Below, in pieces: positions 35,919 through 47,300 of a stretch of 64,000 nucleotides of DNA (position 1 is the stretch's first letter; each line of letters starts with the position of its first letter). The translations under genes were made by a program, and so were the position numbers. The notes beneath the pieces were generated by a model that searched no databases, was not told the origin of the DNA, and was given only the letters and a program-made list of their open reading frames with translations. Source of the DNA: Phragmites australis (taxonomy: Eukaryota > Streptophyta > Magnoliopsida > Poales > Poaceae); the NCBI RefSeq assembly GCF_958298935.1, contig NC_084940.1:23989146-24053145 (forward strand). Direction: 5' to 3'.

Positions 35919-37600
35919 TTACAACATATAACTCGACGACCATGAGGACGTTTCCCATCTGCAGCCGGAAGGACCTACTTCAGCGGGGTTAACACTTGGG
36001 ACACCAACAGTGCATTTCTTGTAAGTGTGCCCGATTCCGTTGCACTTGCTACAGCATTTCACGCGACACTTGGCTTCTGCTTTGTCCATGTCATTATGGA
36101 GCCTGGTAGTCCTGTGACGTCCCTTCGTATGCTTCATCTTTTTGGGATCAGGGATGAAAACATAATTGTGCCTAGGTTCCTTTGTAAAAGATCCATAAAT
36201 TCTGAAACCATAGACCTAATGGTTCCAAGTGTTGAAAAGAGATTCATTCTTGTAGTCGTTGGAGACATACCTCCGAGTCCTCATCCCCGTCACAGCACAC
36301 GCAGCAATCACATGTGAGCATGGCTTCTGCAGTGGCATCATCTTGTAGCAGGTGCAAACGCACCTGTCATCGAAGATGGTGCACTCTTGGATAACTCTCT
36401 CACGCTTGCCCCCTTCCTTTGTCCCTGCATAGAACTTCGTATATGTGCTATGCAGTTCCCATGATATTCACCCAGTGCATCTTTGTCTGCTTCGTCTTGT
36501 CTTCCATGTACTTAGTCATCTTCATCCCACAAATTAGACGAGCATCATTTAGCGCTGGGTGCTTTGAGCAATGGTCTGCATCAAATGTGGTAGATTTTCA
36601 TATGACGCTTCGTAGGTGCCGAACCACATCTCAACTACCTTCCTCTTCGCCCTCCATACCTTGTTGTAGATGATAGTGTACTTGTACTCCTCCTCAATTT
36701 GCCTAATTATGGACCCTGGTTTGTAGTTCAGGTTATTCACAATCTGAGCGTACATTACATTAGCAACAAAGGCTGAGGTGATGTTCATGTGGCTGAGGTG
36801 ATGTTCATACATCATGCAAGTGTGGTCGACCATAATCGACACCTCCCAATAGTCAACCAACTTCCCCTTGAAGCCATGCACCCGCCACGGGCTCCTTCAC
36901 GCACTTGACATCATATTCCTTCTTGCTTGACTTAACAACATAAAATTGTCGTCGAAGCAAAGTCGCCCACTAAGTCACAGCATCATTTATGTCCTGACTG
37001 ATAGGATACCTATCACCCTCGGTGACCTCATTCTGCGTATACTCTCAGGGCACCTGGTACCCTTGATTGACCACAAGGTTGTTAAAGTTGGGATTGTTCT
37101 AGTACGCAGAACATGAGCATCGTCCTCATCATCCAATATGTCATACTTAGGAGATTCATAAGCTTCAAGATCATCCCACTCCATCTGTTCAATTAGAGAA
37201 GAGATTCGTTCCCCCTCGTCTGCCTCACCGGTCGGTTCAGTCGAATAATCCAATAAATAAGCACCATCTGGATCAACATCCTCATCATACTCTTCATCAT
37301 CATCATCATCCTCTGCGTACCCCCACCATGCATCTCCCCAATTGACTCCTTATTCTTCCATTGCACAAACAACATAGGAGGCCAACCTCTGTGCACAACA
37401 TCATGCAGGTACCTCTTCCATAATTCATCTTCCCTGAGCGAGTACACCTCCCAGTACACACCATCTCTCAGACAGTTGTCCACAATGCTAATGGTCATCT
37501 CTTGAACCTCAGAGTCTATTTTGAAACCCCGCATCAACCAGGCGTACAAGTGTCTCACACTTTTGTACATAGGACTGGAGATACCCCTTGTCCATTGATT
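35919..37600 (-). pseudogene. MURA-like transposase remnant of MULE-1 without the catalytic domain
   Basis: From 37570 downward: a conserved N-terminus (SEVQEMTISIVDNCLRDGVY is a different frame shadow; the true frame gives TEPTGEADEGERISSLIEQM), then a MuDR DNA-binding domain (PF03108: RRQFYVVKSSKKEYDVKCVK, WRVHGFKGKLVDYWEVSI), then YASYENLPHL-like start of the MULE domain. The DDE catalytic part is absent: near 36540 the reading jumps to the C-terminal region with a SWIM finger (CVCTCYKM...KPCSHVIAAC, about 36390-36310) and a zinc knuckle CCSKCNGIGHTYKKC (about 36010-36060). A 17-base duplication occurs near 36775-36800. The element would therefore need a transposase in trans. Confidence 0.72.
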
Positions 37601-38250
37601 GAAATATGGACAACACTACCCCTTCCAGACCATATAATATTTCACTGTTCCCATAAGGAATCATAAACTACCACTGGTCAGACATACCTAGCAACCATCG
37701 ATAAAAACCCTAACATTATTACGATAGAACATAAAAAAAAATGTGTAAAACAACATCTACAATAATGCAAAATTCATTACATATATGTCCCAACATGTAA
37801 TCTATACTGCAACAAAATATTCCCAGATCGCTACATCAAACACCTCTAAATCATACATCTACTATCTCGGTTATACCTACACTATATCTAAACCTACATC
37901 TAATACCTAACATATGTCTAAATACTACATCTAATTGCTAAAATATCCGTACAAACAGGATATAGTTGCTAAACTATGTCAAACCCTAATTCTACCTAGA
38001 TCTACATTATAAACTATGTTTAGTGACTATCCTACCAGGTTCGTAAAAAAAATTTAGACTAACCTCTAACCTATGTCAAAACCTAGCACTACTAGCTATC
38101 TTACCGGGTTTGTAAAAAAAATAGAGAAAACAAACATACCTCTTTACTTTGGTAGGGCTTCATCGCAAATTTTCTCCTCCCATCCCCTCTCCTCTCATCC
38201 CTCTCTCGGCTGATTCCGAAGCAAATGGGCGCTGACGTCGGCAGAGCTGC
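37600..38250. other. MULE-1 5' region, AT-rich, no gene seen
   Basis: Sequence rich in short ATCTAC/ACCTAA-like words upstream of the transposase remnant. It probably contains the leader or promoter of MULE-1, but no clear TATA box was chosen. Confidence 0.45.
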
Positions 38251-38500
38251 GCCGACCAATTTATGTACCCAAAAGATCTCGCCCACTGTTCGGGTGAGAC
38301 CTTTTGGTGGGCCCGCAGACGTCGCAACAACGAAGAACTCTCGTTCACCAGGTGAGATGAAGATCTCGCCCGCTCGCCCTTAGGGAAATCCATTTAATAT
38401 GCTCTGATCGTCGGGCCCCACAAGGTCTCACCCAATGAACAGGCGACGGTAGCCTATTCCTACCATTTCTTGAAATGGTAGTGTAGTCTTGCCAATATTA

Positions 38501-38502
<2 letters not shown>

Positions 38503-38548
<46 letters not shown>
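38503..38548. repeat. (TA)n microsatellite between MULE-1 and MULE-2
   Basis: A TA run fills the 52-base gap between the right end of MULE-1 and the target duplication of MULE-2. Confidence 0.95.
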
Positions 38549-38549
<1 letters not shown>

Positions 38550-38558
38550 CAAAACGTA

Positions 38559-38745
38559 GAGTTTTTATTTTTACATTTTCTAACATTAATATTTAAATAA
38601 ATAAACGCCTGATGGAAATATTTGCAGCCCTTTCAAAGGGTGGTCAGTATGCCACGGTGGCACGGGTACCTCTTACCGCCCTCTTAGAGGGGTTAGGCCC
38701 CACACCCCAAGCGCAAAGCCCGTACCGCCCATACCCGCCCACTCA
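38559..38745. repeat. MULE-2 left terminal inverted repeat
   Basis: It pairs with about 57340-57551 in reverse. The outer 50 bases are AT-rich and highly similar; the inner part has TACCGCCCTCT-like words repeated in both orientations. Confidence 0.85.
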
Positions 38746-38811
38746 GAGGGCGCGTAGGCCTCGAAGCGCCCCCCCCCCCCACTGCGTCCCCCTCCCCCCC
38801 ACCCAAAACAC

Positions 38812-38820
38812 TATAAATAG
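38812..38820 (+). promoter_or_regulatory. TATA box candidate of MULE-2
   Basis: TATAAATAG lies just inside the left inverted repeat, downstream of C-rich runs, and points toward the transposase remnant. MULEs normally start transcription in or next to the inverted repeat. Confidence 0.5.
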
Positions 38821-39392
38821 GCTGAAAATCTGCCGAAATAGGCATTTAAATCCAGGAAAAAAGAAAGGGAGGGGAATGAGAGCAAAGGAAAGCAGCGCAA
38901 CGAAGCCCTACTGTTTTTGAACTGTGGATTTAGGATCTCGGTTTCCGGTAATTTTTCTAGACTTATGTTTTTATTAGTAATTAAAATACCACTAGATCCA
39001 GGGTTTAGCAACATAATAGTAGTTACATTATATGAGACCTAGGGTTTAGCAAGGTAATCAGAAAATGAGGTTTTCTATCTTTTGTAGTATATTATAAAGA
39101 TCTATTTCAACATGGTAGGATAGCCATCAGATGTATAGTTGTATTTAGAGTATGATAGTTTTGATTATCTAGATTTTACAAAATAGTGATGTAGGTAATA
39201 ATTATAGATAATTAGAAACTGTATTAAGTAGATATGGGTTTAATTAGTTTAAATTGTTTAGTTTTCTTAGGAGCAATATTGATTGTAGCGAACTAAACGT
39301 ATTGTTAGGTGATCATCGGTTCCGATAATTTTGTCAGAGTTCCGATAATCAGAAGTATAGTTTTCCATTATTAACGTTGGACATATTTTTGG

Positions 39393-40420
39393 ATGTTTCC
39401 AGAGATTTTCGATAAGCTATATTTTCATATATATTATGGTGAAGGTCATATTGGTTATGGTCCTAGCAGTGTAGATCTCTCTGGATTTCAACATGTTATC
39501 AAGGGACTTAGTAGAGCCAATGAGAAGACCATAGTGGGCGTGTGCAAATGGTTGATGTGCCATTTTCAACTGGATCCCCAGCAACATGAGCTTAAGTTGA
39601 GAGCTATGTTAAGACGTGCTACTCAGGGGTACTTCGGGGAGCTCGTCCCGATTAATGCGACATCTACTTGGAGATAGTAGGTAGATATAGCATGTGAACG
39701 TGGTCTTCCTCTTGTGCTGCTAGCTAAGGTGTACCAGAAGAATCCAACAGAGAAAAATGTTGGGGAAGCAGTAGCAGGAATAAGGCAGGCATTAGTGGAT
39801 GAAGCACACCTGGTAACTGTGGGGGATGAGCAAGACGTTGGGGATGTGCTGAAGATGCAACCGAGGGGTGTAGCCAATGAGTGGGAGAACATCTCTAGCA
39901 TAATTGAAGAGATGGAGAGGGAGGATCAGGAGCTCGAGGAAGCTATTGCCGATGAGGATTCATTCGACAAGGAGGAAAATACTCCTGTTCCTACAGAGTG
40001 GAAGAATCAGGAATTTTCTAAGCTAGTGGTCAATGAGGGTCATCGGACACTGTGGAAATATCATGAGAACAAGGTGTCCCAGGGTGCTATGTACCCTACT
40101 AAGGAGGTTGTTATTAATGTAGTGAAATTCTGGTCGATGTCTCTTCAGAGGCAGTTCAAGGTTGTGAAGTCAAGCAAAAGGGAGTACGATGTCAAGTGTT
40201 TGGTGTATGATTGTCCGTGGCGGGTGCACACATTCAGGAGGAAGTGGGTTGACCACTGAGGGTGCTCAATAGTTAGGGAGCATAACTGTCACATTGAGGA
40301 AATAGAGGAAATAGAGTCCACCATTCGCACCTCCACTGTTGGCACTTCCACCGTTCGCACCCTACTTCGGCACTCAAGCCTAGCCGTCTACAGCTGCCCC
40401 TGCATACCATACAAGTAGAA
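39393..40420 (+). pseudogene. MURA-like transposase remnant of MULE-2
   Basis: In one frame from 39393: MFPEIFDKLYFHIYYGEG, two adjacent TAG codons (39675-39680), an acidic region (NISSIIEEMEREDQELEE), then a MuDR DNA-binding domain (PF03108) with FSKLVVNEGHRTLWKYHEN, RQFKVVKSSKREYDVKCLVY and CPWRVHTF. A TGA at 40258-40260 replaces a Trp codon; CSIVREHNCHIEE follows. After that the catalytic DDE and SWIM parts are missing. The same protein family occurs in MULE-1, but the two are clearly different copies. Confidence 0.75.
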
Positions 40421-40505
40421 CATTGCATTTTTACTAATGCATTCATTTCCACATTTACCATATCTAATACATTCATCCATTCACAGGCCCCTCTAGTGAT
40501 TATGC

Positions 40506-40787
40506 ATGGACAATAGTGGCACCAGCAATCGTCTTACTCGAGTCAAGAGGATGAGCCTAGGTCGGACCCCCCCCCCCCCCCCCGCGTTCGACCTTGTGAG
40601 GGACTTCTTTGGGGGCACACTGGACTACGACGTCGTCATGCGGTCCCAGTTGCCCACTGCTCCACTACCGCCGCAGCAGACCCAGGAGGAGGCATCAACT
40701 CCCTTGATCGCTACGAGGCCTACCAGGCAGGTTATTCCACAGGACAACCTGACCTACTCTAGGGGCCACGTGAGGGCGAATCAGTGA
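40506..40787 (+). pseudogene. Possible C-terminal end of the MULE-2 transposase
   Basis: An open frame of 93 codons (MDNSGTSNRLTRVKRM) with a Pro run from a C tract and the ending LTYSRGHVRANQ. It is Pro/Gln/Thr-rich and on the same strand as the transposase remnant. It may be the last exon of the transposase gene after the internal deletion; I do not recognise a domain. Confidence 0.4.
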
Positions 40788-40949
40788 CAGCAGTGACGGG
40801 ACCATGATGGTGGGAACAGCCGACGACAGTGAGGGAGACAGTAGTAGGATTTTATCTTTGCTTTCGTAAAATAGATGTTTGTTTCATGATGCATGTTCAA
40901 TTCGCAAACTAGTCTTATATATTCAGATGTGTCTACTTTCTATGTACTA

Positions 40950-41300
40950 CATGTGACCGCACGCTAGTGCCTTTTCAGATTAACGAAACTATCTTTTATG
41001 AGCAATGTGACCGCATGCTGCCCGCCTTTTATGAGCAATGTAACCACACATCTGCTTTCTATGTATTACAAGTTCAGGCATTACTACTTATCATGTCATT
41101 AATGTATTTCTTAATCCCATGTGACATCACTCTACCAACTTCTCAGAGTGAAGTCACCTCTCGTTGCCACCTTTTCAGGGAGATGCGACCCCTCGCTGTC
41201 AACTTTTCAGACTGACAAAACCGCTCACAGCCACCTTTTTAGACCGATGTGACCGCACGCTGCCGACTACTTATAGTCTAGTGACCGCTCGCTGCAAGAA
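40950..41300 (+). repeat. Degenerate tandem repeats of about 45 bases
   Basis: The motif GTGACCGCACGCTGCC followed by an ACTTTTCAGA-like stretch recurs about seven times with many changes. It lies between the two gene remnants of MULE-2. Confidence 0.6.
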
Positions 41301-41438
41301 GGTATCCAATGCATGCATCTATACTTAGTGCATACACCATCGATCCATGATTATAAAAGGTGACGCCGAGGCAACGAGAAGGTCATGACATCGTAGTTTT
41401 TCGAAACACCACTACCATACGATACCTAATACCAAACC

Positions 41439-42200
41439 ATGGCTGCCTCCTCAAGCAGACATTTCTCATGGACATCCAAATTCTCATTGATAGCCCTACA
41501 GACTATGAGGGAGACCCGAGCAAATGTTGATGATATGTTCAAGGAGGAGAACCTGAACAAAGTGCTATCGAAATGGCAGACCATGACCCGATGTCCTTGT
41601 TTCACCAAGGAGGAATGGCGGTGAATGGTAAGCTATGTGGCCTCTATGGACCTAAAGACGCACTTGTTAGAGTGCCATCAAAGATATATCAGGGTGTGCG
41701 AACTAGCCGACATAGCAAAGTGTTTTAGCAAGCAAGCACACACGATATTTATGCACCCTCAGCAGCACAAGGAGCACATTAAGGTACATTCATCGTTATT
41801 ACATGTCCCAGTTAATTGTTATGTTGCACTTCTAAGACACGTTTATATTTTCATATGCTCTTTTTGTATACTAGGTATTCCCTCGTGATGAAGAGTTGCT
41901 GAACAAACCTATCGAGAACTTTTTTGAGCTGCATCTACTCTTCGGTGACGGCTGCCTACCCGGACATAACTTGAGACGCAGAGGTGGTCATTCGAGACCT
42001 TCACGCTGTTGTGAAAGAGGCGGTGGTTCGAGCCGCCATGAAAGAGGTGGTCGTGTGACAACAACCACAAGAGGACCTGTTTTTAGCACTTCCGCCACAA
42101 CCGAAATGGTTGGTTCCGACGATGATGACTTTATACTTACTCCTCAGAGAACTCCACACCGTTGTGAATTCTCTGACGACAGGGCAGATGACTAGGATCC
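41439..42200 (+). pseudogene. Second gene of MULE-2, function not recognised, 5' part
   Basis: ATG at 41439 (MAASSSRHFSWTSKF), preceded by an ordinary upstream region. The frame holds KFSLIALQTMRETRANVDDM, a TGA at 41622-41624, then LECHQRYIRVCELADIAKCF and HPQQHKEHIK. A 90-base intron is likely (41783-41872, AAGGTACATT...ATACTAG). Exon 2 has PRDEELLNKPIENFFELHLL and a Gly/Arg-rich stretch, then TAG at 42193-42195. The first helix-rich part may be a DNA-binding fold, but I make no claim. The same frame continues at 56894 after element C. Confidence 0.55.
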
Positions 42201-43874
42201 TGTCGAAGGATGAACTCCTGTCGCAGGGATCCCGAGAGACCCCTTTTTAGATATTCAGTCGGGGGGATGATCCTGAACGAGCTTGTTTGGGAAATAGGCG
42301 GGAACGAAAATAAATGCAGTGGCTGGTGGGAGATGATCGTCCTAGTGCGAGAAAGATGGGTGCACCGGGGTTTAGACAGGTTCGGGCCGCACGGAGGCGT
42401 AACACCCTACTCCTGTGTGAGTGCTATATCTATCCTTGAAGGGAATTCTTCAAGGATGTATCTGGTTACCGGGGAGAGCCGTTTATAGAGAGCTTGAGGC
42501 TCTTGTGTTCTAGCTTGAGCTGGTTCGTGTGTGTGCGCTGTCGGGCTTTTTTCTGTGAGCGTCTGCGTCCTTCCTTTTTCCACCACCCTTTTACGTGTTC
42601 TCCATCCTTTCCTTTTATAGGCGCGCCGACCTCGACATATCCTGAATGGGAAAGAGGGGGTACGAGTGCCAAGGCGCCACAGAGAAAGGCGTCATCATTC
42701 CATCTTGGCGAAGCGACAGGGGCGGTGGAAAAATGCGGCGCGCATCTGACCACCCGCCACCGTGGATGTCCTCCGGCGCCATTGAGGGGGCCCACCGGGC
42801 AGCCTCAGAGGTGCCCGGTGCACCCACCCTGTCTTGTTCTTCTGCCAGGGCAGGGTGGCAGGCGGAGCACTTCGATTCTGGCAACGTTATCCCGAGGCAC
42901 CCGGATGAAACGGGACAAGACCCGTGCATTTAATGGACCCACGCCCCCCTGCTAGTGCATGGCAGGGTCTGACACTGGGGCGTGGGTAGCTGAGAATGTC
43001 AGGATGTCAGGATGTCAGGCCGCGCGTGTCTATTAAATGCGGCATTGGGCCTTTGACTCGCTGACACCCCGACGATGGGACCCTTCGGGTCGTCGGACGA
43101 TCTTGCGCGAACCTTCGGGGAACCGAGTCCTCGGGGGCTGCCGTGTTCAGCCCCGAGCACTCTCTTCCGAGCACTTCGGTGAAACCTTCGGGGAACCGAG
43201 TCCTCAGGGGCTGCCACGTGCAGCCCCGAGCACTCTCTCCCGAGTACTTGGGTGAGACTTTCGGGGAACCGAGTCCTCGGGGGCTGCCACGTGCAGCCCC
43301 GAGCACTCTCTCCCGAGTACTTGGGTGAGACCTTCGGGGAACCGAGTCCTCGGGGGCTGCCACGTGCAGCCCCGAGCACTCTCTCCCAAGTACTTGGGTG
43401 AGACCTTCGGGGAACCGAGTCCTCGGGGGCTGCCACGCGCAGCCCCGAGCACTCTCTCCCTAGTACTTGGGTGAGACCTTCGGGGAACCGAGTCCTCAGG
43501 GGCTGCCACGTGCAGCCCCGAGCACTCTCTCCCGAGTACTTGGGTGAGACCTGCGGGGAACCGAGTCCTCGGGGGCTGCCACGTGCAGCCCCGAGCACTC
43601 TCTCACGAGCACTTCGGCGTTTGGATCATCGGGGGACGACAGTACTCGGGGGTAAGTGAGAACCCTTCCGAGCACTTCCTTCTTGGTACTTGGACTTTGC
43701 GGATCATCGGGGAACTGGGGTGCTCGGGAATTTAGAGGCTACGGCCCCGAGCACCTTCCCCCGGGACTTAGTTTCTTCTTATCCGGCAGGGTGGACCTCG
43801 CGGGATGGTGACATGTGGCGGATGGCCGGCCCGATCTCGGGACTCAGGGACCCCTGGTTCCTAATACACCGACA
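42201..43874 (-). repeat. Element C 3' LTR with seven 73-bp palindromic repeats
   Basis: It differs from the other LTR mainly by one extra 73-base unit and by a 40-base segment near 42745-42785 that the other lacks. G-rich complement of TAGCCCCCGGG (43876-43886) lies directly inside and may be the polypurine tract. Confidence 0.92.
43111..43621. repeat. Seven 73-bp tandem repeats with G-box palindromes (3' LTR of element C)
   Basis: Units start at 43111, 43184, 43257, 43330, 43403, 43476 and 43549. Each holds CTCGGGGGCTGC and its near-inverse GCAGCCCCGAG around a core; five of the seven cores are CACGTG. The stem would be about 11 base pairs with one bulged G. Confidence 0.93.
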
Positions 43875-44229
43875 GTAGCCCCCGGGTCCATTGGTAGGCG
43901 ACGGGACGGAGACTGCGAATGGGCCCTTCGTCGCGGCCGAGGCTGAGGCTGGCGCAGACGTCATGTGGCAAGCTTTCGAGAGGTGGCCCTTGCGGACCCA
44001 GACCTCAAGTACGCCCCAACGGGAAAATGAGTGGACGCGTGTCCACACAACTTCTGAAGGGTATGATGACCATACGGGCGGCACGCGCGGTCGCCGCGTA
44101 GATCGAGGAAAATACGCCTGGCAGCCGCTGACATCGCGCGATCGGCGGGAGATTCGCCTGGCAGTTGCGTCGATCGAGGCGACGCTTCGCCGAGCGAACC
44201 GTTTGGGCCGCAGTTTTTGAACTTTGAGA

Positions 44230-44236
44230 TATAAAA
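44230..44236 (+). promoter_or_regulatory. TATA box candidate for the antisense gene of element C
   Basis: TATAAAA within GATATAAAAGGGGG, 161 bases before the ATG at 44391. The same motif at the same distance precedes the antisense gene of element A. Confidence 0.65.
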
Positions 44237-44390
44237 GGGGGAAAGGATCGGTCCGTCCCCCTCTTTACGCTTTCTCGCACTTGTGCTCTTGCTTTCTTTG
44301 TGCTCCGAAGCCCTTAGGAAATTCTCAGGCGACCGGAGCATTCTTCCTTTTTCTCTCTCCACCACCAAAACACCTTCCATCTTTGCCGAG

Positions 44391-47300
44391 ATGACGAGGG
44401 TTGGAGGAGGACGCCGGGACAAGGCTTTGGACAGCATCTTGCCGGAGTCTCGTCTGAGGAACGAGGAGGCGGCGGACAAAATCAGGAAACTGCTGGTGCC
44501 GGAGGGGCAAGAAGGTGCTGTGGTGGTGAGGCCGGCGAGCCTGACGTCGGCGACGACCGTCCCTGGGCGGACTGTCCTCTTCACCTCCTTTGTGGCGGCG
44601 GGGTTGGTGCCGCCGTTCTCCGCCTTCTTCCTGCAAGTGTTGGAGACGTACGGCATTCAGCTGGTGCACCTAAGCCCCAACTCCATGGTGGTGTTGGCGA
44701 CTTTCGCGCATTTCTGCGAAATGTTCGTAGGGGTGATGCCGTCGGCGACGCTGCTTCGCTATTTCTTCATCCTTCGGCCGGTGGGGAAGAAGAGGGGGCA
44801 CTCCATGGCGGACGTCGTGGGGTGCTGCAACCTTCGGCTCCGGGACGGCCTGGGGGATCGTTACATTCCCCAGGTGCTGCGCAGCAAGTGGGAGGAGTGG
44901 CGACGGGACTGGTTCTTCGTCGACGTCGACCCCCATGAGCGCCTCGAGCTGCCGGAGGTGGCGGCGGAACCTCGGCGATTGACGTGGGAGGCGTCACCGC
45001 CGGAAGACGCGAGGCTGAAGCCGGTGTTGGAGCGCATCCTGGAATTGCGCGAGTCCGGGCTGACCTCCGTCATGGTGGTCGTGGACTTCCTGCGCCGTCG
45101 GCTGGCGCCTTTGCGAGAGCGGGCCCGGCCGAGCTGGTTCTATACCGGGACGGAGGACATCACCAAGACCCAGATCGGCGCGAGCTGGGATCTGGGGCAG
45201 GCGGAACTGAGGGGGATGACAAGGGTGATCACCGGAACGGAGGACATGGGCCAGACGGAGCTCCTGTGGCCGAAGATGGCGCTCTACGCCAACCCTAACC
45301 GGGTGGCCATTATGGCGGGGCTGCCGGAGTTTGACGCCCAGGGGCCTGTGGACTGGCCAAGAAGCCGGAGTCCCGAGGCCTCCGAACTCCCCGGGCTGGA
45401 GGAGCTACTTGGCGAGGAGGTCGCTGGCAGCTCGGCGCGAGCTGGCGAAGGGGTCGCCGCAGGCGGCAACCGCCGTGCCAGGGAGGAGGGCGCCACCGAA
45501 ATCGTCGAAGAGGTGGCGCCGGGAGATCGGGGAAAAAGTCTCCGGGCCCTGATCCTAGTGCCAGACTCTCCGCCGTCGCCAACGGCAGCGGCGGCATTCC
45601 CGGTGCTGGAGCCGCACTTGGTGCGGATGGGGCCTGCGCCGGCGCCCGTGACCCGCATGGCGGAAACCGGGACCCGCGCGGTGGCACCCGAGGCCCGCAC
45701 GACGGCGCCCGAGGCCCGCGTAGCGGTTCAGCCGAGCTCCCAGCGGAAGAGGCGGCGGGAGGAGTCCGGACCGATGGCGCCGGACCCGGACATCAGGCTC
45801 CCAGCGGCCAAATGGCGGTATCGGTGAGTCTCCTTTCTTGCTTTTCCATGGGCATTTCTGGCCCGAACTAAGCTTCAGCATTTTTCATTTGTCTCCCGTA
45901 GGCCGGCCGCAGGCGCTACTGCAACGGAGAAAGAGCGGGCGCCGAGACCAGAGCCGAGCCCGCCTGCCGTTGCGACGGAGGTGGGCACCGGAACGGCGGA
46001 GGCGCCAATCGTCATGGCGACCAGCGGGAGAGAGACGGAGGCGGCGGCCGAGAGGAGGACGGAGCAAACGTCCGGATCCTTGGCGCCGGCTGAACCTACC
46101 CCGGGCACGGAGAGCCCGGGGCGGATGACGGTGGAGGTGGACGCTTTGCCGGGGCCGGCGGACAGGGCGGCCGATGCGGGAATGCGGCCGCCGTCCGAGT
46201 CTTCGGCGCCGGCGGAGCCTACCCCGGGCAGGCAGAGCCCGGGGCGGATGACAGCGCAGGGCCCTGCAGAGAGCTCGGCCCCCCTGGAGGCACTCTGCGG
46301 AGAAGCCTGGGCCCCACCGGCGCCCGGCCAGCCTGCTGACCCTTTCCTGGCCGCCATTGAAGGCGTCCAAGTAGCGGTCGGGCGGCTGGGCGCAGCGGTG
46401 AACGCCAAGGAGGGGGAGCTCAAGGCTGAGCGCGCCCGCCTGGTGTTGGAGAAGGCGCAGCTGGCGGGCGCCCAGGAGGAGGCCCGTGTGGCGGCCGCGC
46501 GGGAGCAGAAACTCCTAGAAGATATCTGCGCGGAAGTCGCGCGGGAACAGGAAGTTTTGAAGACCGCGCGGGCAGAAGCCGCGCGGGAGCGAGAAGACGC
46601 CGCCCGCCTGGCTGAGGCGTCGAGGCAGCAAGCTACCGAGGCCCTTGCCAGGATGGGGCAGGTGCAGGAGAGGGAGGTAGCAATCGCAGCCCGGGAGCAG
46701 GCTGCGGAGGAGCGGCAAGCCGAGCTGACCCGTCGGGAGGGCGCGGCCGAGAAGACATGCGCCGACCTCCAGCGCAGGGAAGACGATCTTCGGAAGATCA
46801 GGGAAGAGATCCACCGTTGGGAGGAGGACGTTTCCTTGCGGGAGGTGAACAACGAACTATTAGCGTCGGAGCTCGACGTTCGGGAGGATTCAGTGACTCA
46901 GCAGGAGGACGTGCTGGCCCGGCGGGAGGGCGAGCTGAGTCGCCGAGAAGGCGAACAGAGTCGCCGAGAGGGCGAGGCTGACGCGGCGGCGGCGGCCATG
47001 GCGACCAGGGCAGAGCAGAACGCGAAGCATGAGGCGGAACTGGCCGCCCGCGAACGCGCTTTATCCGATATGGTGGCCAAGACGAAGCAGGCTGCCGCCC
47101 CCGTAGCAGTTGGCGGTTCTTCCGGTCCGGTCGGGGACCAGGGACTTGAGGCACAGCTGCGGGCCGCCAAGGAGAAGCTCGAGACCGCCTTTGTCTCGCG
47201 GGTCAACCTCGAGCATATGCTGGAAGACATACTCCGGCCGATGCAGCGGGCCGTAGAGAAGGGTGGTCTCGGACGGCTCGTTGAAGGCGAGAAGGGCGAC

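Larger units (their letters stand above)
21869..38497 (-). mobile_element. Mutator-like element with MURA remnant, plant mobile domain and GRF genes (MULE-1)
   Basis: The left end GCAAGACTACAC...AAGAAATG.CAG.AATAGG and the inverted right end GGCAAGACTACACTACC...AAGAAATGGTAGGAATAGG match over about 65 bases. Further inside, both ends carry repeated GTTCA(G/C)TGGGCGAGA-like motifs in both directions. Inside lie MURA domains, a PMD gene and three GRF genes. The gypsy element B splits it. The flanking 9-bp duplication could not be fixed because both flanks are TA-rich. The MURA content argues for the Mutator superfamily; the end sequence alone would not settle it. Confidence 0.7.

Noticed and set aside
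21869..38497. Reading MULE-1 as a CACTA element because CACTACC occurs near its right end
   Set aside because: The inverted repeat continues outward past CACTA to GGCAAGACTA on both sides, the flanking three bases do not match as a duplication, and the genes inside are MURA and PMD, not TNP2.
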